Origin: Didymella arachidicola
Taxonomy: Eukaryota; Ascomycota; Dothideomycetes; Pleosporales; Didymellaceae
Length of the DNA: 64,000 nucleotides
NCBI GenBank assembly: GCA_016630955.3
Contig: CM049987.1
Span: 1,054,001 to 1,118,000 of the forward strand
Direction: 5' to 3'
Position 1 is the first letter of the stretch. Each line of letters starts with the position of its first letter. A model generated the notes under the pieces. That model searched no databases. It was given only the letters and a program-made list of their open reading frames with translations, and was not told the DNA's origin. The position numbers and the translations under genes are program-made. Below, in pieces: positions 55,775 through 64,000 of this stretch.

Positions 55775-58700
55775 ATGCGATTGCTGCACATTGCAAGCGA
55801 CGGGAGGCTCAGATGGGCGAAGGAATACATTGGCAACGAGGAAGTCCCTGACTATGCGATCCTCTCGCACACTTGGGGGGAGCAGGAGGTGATCTTTGAT
55901 GATCTGAAAAATCTCGACGATGCAGATGACACTGGTGCAAGGAGCAAGGCGGGTTGGAACAAGATTCTTTTCTGCGCACAACAGACAAAGCAAGACGGTC
56001 TGGACTACTTCTGGGTTGACACTTGCTGCATTGACAAGTCGAACAGCCAAGAGCTTCAAGAAGCGATTAACTCTATGTTTCGCTGGTACCAAGACGCGAA
56101 GAAGTGTTATGTCTATCTCTCAGATGTTAAGTGTAACATTGTTGATGCAGATAGTAAATCGTGCCGGAGGTGGAAACCGGCCTTCAGGAAGAGCAGATGG
56201 TTCACCAGAGGCTGGACACTTCAGGAGCTGCTTGCTCCTGCATCAGTTGTGTTCTACTCGAAAGAGGGAGAGCTGTTAGGGGACAAGCAGTCCCTGAAAG
56301 ACACTGTACACGAGATTACAGGCATACCTGTTAAAGCTCTGTCCGGGAGTAGACTGTCTGACTTCAGCGTAAACGACCGTTTCTCCTGGGCGGAACAACG
56401 CCAGACAACGCGCGAAGAAGACATTGCGTACTGTCTGCTAGGCATCTTTAACATCTGCATGACACTAAGATATACGGAAGGCAAAGATAGAGCGATGGAA
56501 CGATTGCGGCGTAAGATACAAAGGCCCACGAAAGACATTCAAGAGAGGCTTGGCAAAATCTGCAGCTGGCTCTCTGCGCCTGACCCATCCACAAACTACT
56601 ACAAAGCGCATAAACAGCGGCAGGCCGAGACTGGACTCTGGTTGCTACAGAATGCAAGGTTCACGAAGTGGAAGAAGAGAGCTGCGTCGCGACTGTGGCT
56701 GTATGGGATTCCAGGATGTGGAAAGACTATCCTGAGCTCTACCATTGTCGAGCATCTGCTGCAGCACTGCCATGATGACGCTGAGATGGTGACGGTGTAC
56801 TTCTACTTCGACTTCAATGATACACAGAAGCAGGATCCAGAGCTGATGCTTCGCTCGTTGCTCTCACAGCTGCTGCAGCGTTCGTCCACGACGCCTAAGG
56901 GCGTTGACGCGTTGTTCTCAGCTTGCAATAACGGACAACGACAGCCATCATCGCACGCGCTTCTAGAGGTAATACCACAGGTGATGCAACCGTTCACGCA
57001 CGTCTACGTTGTTCTTGACGCGCTTGATGAGTGTACACAACGCCCAGAGTTGATGGATGCACTTGAGACTGTGGCTAGATGGCAACTTGACAGCGTGCAT
57101 CTGCTCATGACCAGTCGGAAGGAGCGGGACATCGAAAGCTCTTTGGGGGGATACATCGAGGAAGAGGACACTATCTGTCTCCAGAGGGATGTGGTCGACA
57201 GGGACATACAACAATACGTTCAGCAAAGACTGTCTGACGATAAGGCCTTGACAAAATGGAACAAGGACCTTGCGATTAGGCAAGAGATCGAGGCTGCACT
57301 AATGCACGGAGCTCAAGGGATGTACGTGTTTTCACCCACTTTGCGCATAGCTAAAGTTAACAAGGCAGGTTTCGATGGGCTGTATGCCAGCTAGACACAT
57401 TAGGAAAGTGTTGCAACCGAGCCATGCTGCGCAAATCCCTTGTCACTCTGCCGCAAACGCTAGACCAGACATACGACCGCATTCTCTGCGCGATAAGCGA
57501 GGAATACTCTGAGTATGCAATGCGCATTCTGCAGTGGCTGACGTTCTCTGCGCGGCCGCTGTCAGTCGAGGAGGTCGCTGAAGTTGTCGCTATCGATGTG
57601 GCGCGAGATCCAGCATTCGACCGCGATGAAGTACTAGAGGACCCGTTGGAAGCGCTGAACATCTGCTCTAGTCTCGTTACCGTTACAACAAGCGAGGCAG
57701 AAGGAAGATTAAGACCCGCACAGCGCGTTATTGCTTTAGCGCACTATTCTGTCCAGGAGTACCTTGTGTCAGAGAGGATTAAGCAAGGACAGGCAAAGCG
57801 GTATAGCATGCAAGAATCTGAACGCCACAACACGATATTGAGGGGCTCTTTGATGTACCTGCTACAGTTCCAGCGACCATTGTCGACAGAGGTTCTCGAC
57901 GCATCAGCACTCGCAAGATACGCAGCTGAGTTCTGGAGCAGTCATCTTTGGAAGACGCAAGACCAGACGGAAGGAAGTCGATCTGCGATGATCTTGATGT
58001 CAGCTGACAACCCTGCGTATCTCAACTGGATTAGATTATACGATCCGGACACAAGTTGGGCGAGACCAGATCTGAGAAAAGGTTTGAACAGCGTAGCTAC
58101 GCCATTATACTATACAGCATTGTTAGGCTTAAGTACGATTACCAAACTGTTGCTTGACAAAGGAGCCGACGTCAACGCGCAGGGTGGATACTACGGCAAC
58201 GCACTGCAGGCAGCTTTATACAGAGGCCACAAGCAGGTGGTCAAGATACTGCTCGACAAGGGCGCCGACGTCAACGCGCAGGGTGGATACTACGGCAACG
58301 CACTGCAGGCAGCTTTATACAGAGGCCACGAGCAGGTGGTCAAGATACTGCTCGACAAGGGCGCCGACGTCAACGCGCAGGGTGGAGAGTACGGCAACGC
58401 ACTGCAGGCAGCTTCATGGGGAGGCCACGAGCAGGTGGTCAAGATACTGCTCGACAAGGGCGCCGACGTCAACGCGCAGGGTGGAGAGTACGGCAACGCA
58501 CTGCAGGCAGCTTCATGGGGAGGCCACGAGCAGGTGGTCAAGATACTGCTCGACAAGGGCGCCGACGTCAACGCGCAGGGTGGAGAGTACGGCAACGCAC
58601 TGCAGGCAGCTTCATGGGGAGGCCACGAGCAGGTGGTCAAGATACTGCTCGACAAGGGCGCCGACGTCAACGCGCAGGGTGGAGAGTACGGCAACGCACT

Positions 58701-59169
58701 GCAGGCAGCTTCATGCAGAGGCCACGAGCAGGTGGTCAAGATACTGCTCGACAAGGGCGCCGACGTCAACGAGCAGGGTGGATACTACGGCAACGCACTG
58801 CAGGCAGCTTCATGCAGAGGCCACGAGCAGGTGGTCAAGATACTGCTCGACAAGGGCGCCGACGTCAACGCGCAGGGTGGATACTACGGCAACGCACTGC
58901 AGGCAGCTTCATGGGAAGGCCACGAGCAGGTGGTCAAGATACTGCTCGACAAGGGCGCCGACGTCAACGCGCAGGGTGGATACTACGGCAACGCACTGCA
59001 GGCAGCTTTATACAGAGGCCACAAGCAGGTGGTCAAGATACTGCTCGACAAGGGCGCCGACGTCAACGCGCAGGGTGGATACTACGGCAACGCACTGCAG
59101 GCAGCTTCATGCAGAGGCCACGAGCAGGTGGTCAAGATACTGCTTGACGCAGGTGCTCATCAAGCCTAG
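55775..59169 (+). CDS. HET-NACHT-ankyrin STAND receptor, 2 exons
   Basis: Exons 55775-57321 and 57369-59169 give 1115 residues. A 47-nt intron (GTACGT..GGCAG) rebuilds the block GMFRWAVCQLD. The HET domain occupies about residues 1-230 (YAILSHTWGEQEV, YFWVDTCCIDKSNSQELQEA, WFTRGWTLQELLAP) and is a death-effector domain of fungal heterokaryon incompatibility. The NACHT domain has Walker A GIPGCGKT near residue 312 and Walker B VVLDALDEC near residue 412, with the winged-helix part following. Ten ankyrin repeats (residues about 775-1105) form the sensor. The architecture matches allorecognition NLRs. ATG 55775 starts exactly at the HET domain (MRLLHIASDG). The gene is intact despite the transposon just upstream. 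Confidence 0.9.
58154..59143 (+). repeat. ten 99-bp ankyrin-repeat units, almost identical
   Basis: GCCGACGTCAAC recurs every 99 bp from 58165 to 59056 (ten times). The units differ in a few codons only, chiefly the pair YY/EY after GG and the stretch LYRGHK, LYRGHE, SWGGHE, SCRGHE or SWEGHE. One unit has NEQ for NAQ. Confidence 0.95.
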
Positions 59170-60227
59170 GAAGATGATGTTGTGTTGAGGGTTCAATAGC
59201 TTTGCTTACTGTAGACACCTAGTAAGCATTTCAAGTCAGCGCAGCAGTTAAAAAATCACCCGGTAGGGCGTGACTCAAAGCCGTCAGCATGCGCCACACC
59301 TGTTCAACGGACCGCGCAAGGTACGTATAGCGTTGTTTTTATTACAATGAAATACGATAGTTCGTCAGTGCGCTAATGCAGGCTGATGTAGGCCAAGCTT
59401 GATCAATGGGTCCCGCTCGCTTAGGTCTCGTTGCAGGGTCCTCCTCCCCGCTCTTTGGGACTTTCGGCGAGCTGGTTCCCACGTTTGAATGATCGTTGAA
59501 GCCTAGGAATATAGTCTTTGTCGCCTGTTGTTCCGCGTAAAGCCTATGATACTAAGTAAGATCCTCAATGTCGCATGCGGACAGGGGGTCTTCTTCGAAG
59601 GGTTATTCGCAGCTGTCGACGAAACGGTCGATAGCACCGACAACGCTGAAGAGATCCTGGTCGGAGCCAATTGATCTGAAGCAGAGTAAGCCGACCAACA
59701 TTATTCAGAAACCTTAGCTGTCTAGGTTCGCATTTCATAGCGTCCGAAGTTCCGAACTGCCAACCTGTCTCGGGGCATAGTGTGTCTCCCCACCTAGGGA
59801 CGGACCTTAAGTCGTCGAGCATCATGGTAATGAAATTGGCATCAGTCTCGAAATCGGTGCAATCCATTGTGTAGTGTACAAAAAGAGATAAGAGATGGGC
59901 AGCACGAAGTATTTATATCCTCGAGGGGTCGGCTTACGGCTGACAAAGCCGCGACTTCATGCAGCCCGTGTCTAGGATGCGAGCCATGCTCACGGCTGTA
60001 AGGCATTTCCTGGATGCGGTCGAACATGGGACCATAACCCTTGGCTTTCCGCTGATGAATGCATCTGATTCGACTCTGGTACGGCTCAAGAGACGCTACA
60101 CTGAGCAATGATATCACGACTTTCTTCTATTCTTTACGGACGCTACAGATCTATGCTATCGCGGTACAAATTTCAAGTCGCTACTACTATCTAGGAGTTG
60201 TTATGCCAAAGCAAAAGCTTCCGCCAC
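59170..60227. other. intergenic, 1.06 kb
   Basis: Two minus-strand frames (59565-59867 and 59842-60117) of 91-100 residues overlap but carry no domain. They could be remnants. No repeat was recognised. Confidence 0.35.
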
Positions 60228-62924
60228 TTAGAGTTCCTCATCTTCCTCATCTTCCTGTACCTCTGGGAGCTCTTCGAGCCCAATACGGCGTTTGGAAAAG
60301 GGCCTAGTTGCAGGAGGTTCGTCAGCGGTTGAGGCGAAACTGATGTCTACATCGTCCATATCGACGTTAGAGTCGAGTTCATAATCGCCGTCATCATCTG
60401 TGGGTTCATCCAGGGAGCGACCGCTCTTGAAAAGCCATGGATAACTCGATCGATCACTTTCCTCAAGGCGACGTCCACCAAGAGGCAAGGGCAAAGGGTA
60501 TAAACCAAATCGCTTGGCCTTTTTCATGACATCGACGTCGATATCGAACTGTTTTTCTAATTTGGGAAGTGTGGCCTCAGTGCGTTTTTTGCCGATGAAT
60601 TCCCATAGCTGGGCCCGCGATAACCAAACCGCTTCGGCCTCAGCCCTGATCTTTACAGCAGTGAGGCATTCTTGTCGGCATGTTCGAGCTCCTGGTCGGG
60701 GGTTGTACCCTTCAGATCTTGGTAACTTGAGAGTAGGTCCAATTGACTCGAGGTACGTGCTTTGGTTCTCCTTCAGCAGCTGCTTGTGTTTCCTCATATC
60801 AAAATCAACCTGCTTGTCGGTAAAACTGCACAAGACTGCAGCTCCTCCGGGACCAAGGTCACTGGCTCTCTTACCTATGAAATGTGGGAATTCAGGAGTA
60901 CCTGCGTTGATAACAAATCTCGCATAACGAGGATCGCCCGAATTCCCAAGCCGGCTTGCTATAAAGAGACCATATTCTGTCGTTCCGTTGCTATAATCGT
61001 GGAACTTGATCACGTTTGACTCTTTGCCCCGCATCAACGCCCTGATTTGGGCAATGCCATCGTCCGCATCCGTTGATGACGTATCAGAATGGGGGTGTCG
61101 CCTAGAAGTCGCCGTAGCGGATGCTACAGGAGGTGTGGTGGTGGTATCAGAGACTTCCGATATCAGCCTTCTCATCCTAGCTACATGACTGCTCGAGACT
61201 GATCCTCTCTCTTGACTGGAACCCTCGGGTCCCGATGATGTAGCCGCCCGTGGCCCCTTGTGAAGATCCCTTATACTCTTTGCTTTTGCACGCAAAATCT
61301 GCGCTTGATACTCTTCGTCATCTTCACTCGCTACCGAAGGCATTGGTAGCCCTTTGCGAGTACCAATACCTGGCGGTGTCCTCATTGGAGCCTTCGACGC
61401 CTTGCGAGTGCCCTTCGATAATCTTCGGTCTGTCACGTCCCTCACTGGAGTCTTCGACACCTCACGACTACTTGTCGATGAGAATCGGTCTGTCTCGTCC
61501 ATGATCGTGGTAAGCAAAGGTTCGAGAATGTCTGCGGGGAGTGGCGAATTTTCGATTTGCTCCCGCAACAGCTCCATGTTCTGGGCAACGGCTTCTTCGT
61601 CATTTCCATCATACTGTGTCGCCATGCGACGCAATAGATCCACAGGAAATGTCTGTCCCATGTTCGGAAGCTCTTCGTATACGCTCAGTCCATTCTGCTC
61701 ATCCAGCCAATCAATTGTTGTTCTCCATTTAGCTTCGAGTTCAGGTGTTTGCATATCTGTACGGAAATAGCGGACAGCAAACTGGAGCTTGGGTACCGCC
61801 TGAGTCCACCGATCAATTTGGATCTCGCTTGGAATCTGAAGCTGGGTCACAGTATCCTCGAATACCTGCCTCATATCTGGTGTGCCCACGAATTTGGATA
61901 CTTTCGCCACTACTACGTTTGGCATGACAGCGGTTCCCGGGATTCCATATCTCTGCAGAGTCTGGTGAAATGCTACAATGCCTCGAACGAGCTTTTTCTT
62001 CTCTTTCTCAACTTCAGAACGACTTGTGTTTTTTTCGCTGGCACGCTCAATGGTAGATATCGCAGCCTTGGCCCCAAGTATGTGTGCCCAGAGATCAGGA
62101 AACTTGTATCGATCTGAGTAAAGCCTTAGACTCTCTCGTTTGATGACTTCTTCGAAGGCTGCCTCCTCGCTGTAAGTGGCTCTGGATTTTCCCTTCTTGC
62201 TCTTCCCTTTGCTATCCCTTTCTTGCCAGTCTTCTATCACTTCTTTGATCTTGGCATTCAAGTATGCTTTTCGGGAACGCTTTGCAAAATCTTTGCGGGT
62301 GACCTCTTGGCAGTAATCTTGGATATCGCTGTCCAGAGTGGCTAGCATCTCTTTATTTCTTTCTGTCACATGAAACGAGCCCTTCTTAGAAAGGGGGAGC
62401 AACCACCAGCTACTCACAAGTGGATATATCTTATTCCACGCTGCTTGGATCTGTTTGGGCCGTACATTATAACTAGCGAAAGTGCCTGCTAAGTTTCGTG
62501 AGCCTATTTCGAGAAGCTCTGTGCGTCCAGATTCATCGCTGGTATCATCATCTTGGGATCCTTCGTCCTCACCACCCGCTCCTCCTTCATCGAAGCTTTC
62601 GGAGGTACCAGGAGGGCCTTTAGCCACCGGATTTGGGATTCCGAACGAGGAATGGTCTGCCTCACTCAAATGGTCAACTGTGACTTCTTCGTCGTTTGGA
62701 AGAACCCCATCCGGGTACTTGAGTTTTGCTCGTGTGTACTTCGGTCGTAGCACTTGTCCACTCGGTGCAGGCTCATCTTCGGGACCTTTAGAGGTTATTT
62801 CGGCCTTCTTTCGCCCATCTTGTCTACGGCGCTCTTTTCTGGACAATTGCTGACTCCCCAGGGGTACGAGCGCCTTAGAAGAAGACCCTAGACCTGGAGA
62901 AGGCTCGGGTGCCTGGGCTGACAT
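60228..62924 (-). CDS. large orphan protein, 898 residues, single exon
   Basis: Not recognised. The ATG at 62924 opens an uninterrupted frame. The first 150 residues are charged and disordered, with a basic RKERRRQDGRKK run and an acidic DEGSQDDDTSDES run. A large helical middle domain follows (AWNKIYPLVSSWWLLPLSKKG, LRLYSDRYKFPDLWAHILGAKAA). Then comes a Ser/Thr/Arg-rich linker, a mixed domain (ARFVINAGTPEFPHFIG) and a very acidic C-terminus (QEDEEDEEL). It is probably nuclear. No intron is visible in nearly 2.7 kb, unlike most neighbours. Confidence 0.7.
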   Translation of the reverse strand: MSAQAPEPSPGLGSSSKALVPLGSQQLSRKERRRQDGRKKAEITSKGPEDEPAPSGQVLRPKYTRAKLKYPDGVLPNDEEVTVDHLSEADHSSFGIPNPVAKGPPGTSESFDEGGAGGEDEGSQDDDTSDESGRTELLEIGSRNLAGTFASYNVRPKQIQAAWNKIYPLVSSWWLLPLSKKGSFHVTERNKEMLATLDSDIQDYCQEVTRKDFAKRSRKAYLNAKIKEVIEDWQERDSKGKSKKGKSRATYSEEAAFEEVIKRESLRLYSDRYKFPDLWAHILGAKAAISTIERASEKNTSRSEVEKEKKKLVRGIVAFHQTLQRYGIPGTAVMPNVVVAKVSKFVGTPDMRQVFEDTVTQLQIPSEIQIDRWTQAVPKLQFAVRYFRTDMQTPELEAKWRTTIDWLDEQNGLSVYEELPNMGQTFPVDLLRRMATQYDGNDEEAVAQNMELLREQIENSPLPADILEPLLTTIMDETDRFSSTSSREVSKTPVRDVTDRRLSKGTRKASKAPMRTPPGIGTRKGLPMPSVASEDDEEYQAQILRAKAKSIRDLHKGPRAATSSGPEGSSQERGSVSSSHVARMRRLISEVSDTTTTPPVASATATSRRHPHSDTSSTDADDGIAQIRALMRGKESNVIKFHDYSNGTTEYGLFIASRLGNSGDPRYARFVINAGTPEFPHFIGKRASDLGPGGAAVLCSFTDKQVDFDMRKHKQLLKENQSTYLESIGPTLKLPRSEGYNPRPGARTCRQECLTAVKIRAEAEAVWLSRAQLWEFIGKKRTEATLPKLEKQFDIDVDVMKKAKRFGLYPLPLPLGGRRLEESDRSSYPWLFKSGRSLDEPTDDDGDYELDSNVDMDDVDISFASTADEPPATRPFSKRRIGLEELPEVQEDEEDEEL

Positions 62925-63412
62925 CTCGTACGTTGTCGAAGCGCTGTCAAAGGAGATAGCCTGTAGACAGAAAAAGGATTCTGCAAGCCTCCGAGGTCTG
63001 AGACCAGCTCAGATTCTTCTACTGGGAAATTCACGCAAGAACTAATGCTGATAACAGGCTGAGGCAATAAGCGATATTTGGTTTGTAACAAATCGGTCCT
63101 GCGATCTGCTTGAGTCTCAGTTTGATCTCTCTAAAGTGAGATTGTGCGAGCCTGGAAGTCCTTTTATGCAGGATTACTATCGTCTAAAAATAGAAACAAG
63201 ACTATGGACAGAACCGCGTCCCGGGAGACGGAGAACTGAGTACGCAAGACTGGCGCGGAGCGGGCCGCCAATCCGTCAGACAGTTACCAGTCTCCCGACG
63301 CACGAATCACCGATTCCAGGCAACAACGCTTGCGTCAAAGTGGAAAACTTTATAAAGACACCAAAGTTGAACACCCTAGGGTGAGTTTGCGCTTGGAAAC
63401 AATCCCGTGACG
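62925..63412. promoter_or_regulatory. divergent intergenic region
   Basis: The 488 bp between the 898-residue gene (minus) and the cupredoxin gene (plus). No specific motif was identified. Confidence 0.35.
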
Positions 63413-64000
63413 ATGTTGTCACTTTTCAGAACTCGCTTCATACTGGGCATCTTCTCTCACGTTGCGATGGGCTGGTCACTTGGCTCTGGGGTCACGAGTT
63501 CAGCACCCCATTTAGGTTCATGGACTCCCCAATTGACTCCTGCTCTCCCATGGGCTGTCAACACGACAATCGCGCTTGCTTACACGGGTACACAGACGGG
63601 AGCTTCTAAGCCTACAGCTACGGTGGTAGTCGGTAGCAGTGGCAAGTTAGAGTTTTATCCCTCTTCTCTCAATGCCTCGGTTGGGACCGTCGTTGCATTC
63701 AATTTCCTAGGCATCAATCATACTCTCACGCAGAGTGATCTGCATAACCCATGTCAGAAAAATGGCACTCTTGACACGGGCTTCAAGCAGTTCAACCCCA
63801 CGAATGTGAGCGGGAGATTCATTGTAGAGTTGGAGGTCAAGTCTCAGGATCCGCAATGGTTTTTTTGCGCCCAAGAACTCAATAGATCCCACTGCGAAGC
63901 TGGCATGGTATTCGCCCTGAACCCCCGAGGGAGGTTTGAAGAGTTCCTGCACAATGCCTTATCCTCGGCCCCAGTAGCATCCACGACGTCAGAACTGGCA
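63413..64000 (+). CDS. secreted cupredoxin-like protein, 3' end beyond window
   Basis: The ATG at 63413 opens a frame of 196 codons that is still open at the window edge. The N-terminus (LFRTRFILGIFSHVAMGWSL) looks like a signal peptide. The cupredoxin domain starts TATVVVGSSGKLEFYPSSL and has the type-1 copper ligand series: His in INHTLTQ, Cys in WFFCAQ, His in RSHCEAGM and the following Met. This is the layout of the fungal extracellular Ser-rich cupredoxin family, often GPI-anchored; the anchor region would lie outside the window. Role is probably in copper handling or oxidative chemistry of the wall. Confidence 0.82.
   Translation, partial: MLSLFRTRFILGIFSHVAMGWSLGSGVTSSAPHLGSWTPQLTPALPWAVNTTIALAYTGTQTGASKPTATVVVGSSGKLEFYPSSLNASVGTVVAFNFLGINHTLTQSDLHNPCQKNGTLDTGFKQFNPTNVSGRFIVELEVKSQDPQWFFCAQELNRSHCEAGMVFALNPRGRFEEFLHNALSSAPVASTTSELA

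Noticed and set aside
58154..59188. Two further plus-strand frames and a minus-strand frame over the ankyrin block
   Set aside because: The repeat unit is 99 bp, a multiple of three, so any frame without a stop in one unit stays open through all ten. The products are highly repetitive artefacts.

Overview
The window is nuclear DNA from a filamentous ascomycete (Pezizomycotina, most likely Dothideomycetes; the class is inferred, not proven). Supporting signs are introns of about 45-65 nt, Zn2Cys6 regulators, a HET-domain STAND protein, a SAT4-type rhodopsin-domain protein, an extracellular cupredoxin, pogo/Fot1-like DNA transposons, and stop codons in one transposon copy that all fit C:G to T:A (RIP-like) change. 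I saw no rRNA, tRNA, CRISPR or bacterial operon structure.

Left part, 1-11.3 kb, looks like ordinary chromosome. It holds an MFS transporter (minus), a 4-exon Zn2Cys6 regulator (minus), the mitochondrial F1-ATPase assembly factor ATP12 (plus), and a 620-residue proline-rich/coiled-coil protein (minus). All four read cleanly.

From about 11.7 kb to 50 kb the character changes to accessory DNA. A divergent pair follows: a broken AIG1-like GTPase and a broken Hsp70-like gene. Then come an F-box protein, several orphan genes, and a tandem pair of long palindromes in front of an orphan gene. That gene runs into a TPR-like C-terminus of NLR type without its NB-ARC. Next are a folylpolyglutamate synthase paralogue with an altered C-terminal motif, a small Zn2Cys6 protein, a DUF3435/FluG-type C2H2 protein (the family of Starship 'captain' recombinases), a second orphan TPR protein, a SAT4-type membrane protein, a pseudokinase, small coiled-coil and single-pass membrane proteins, a block of GCCGCACGG repeats, a short ferric reductase and a MADS-box-like protein.

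From 50 kb to 59.2 kb lie two pogo/Fot1-like transposons. One is heavily mutated. The other has 42-bp terminal inverted repeats, a TA target duplication and a single nonsense codon. Next to them sits an intact HET-NACHT-ankyrin receptor of 1115 residues whose ten ankyrin repeats are almost identical 99-bp units. The right end has a large single-exon acidic orphan protein and a secreted cupredoxin that runs off the window.

Taken together, NLR-type pieces, a DUF3435 gene and a ferric reductase are a set often seen in Starship cargo. No element boundaries could be proven, so that reading remains inference. Exon joins were worked out by hand from reading frame and GT/AG sites; where a join stays open, the entry says so.
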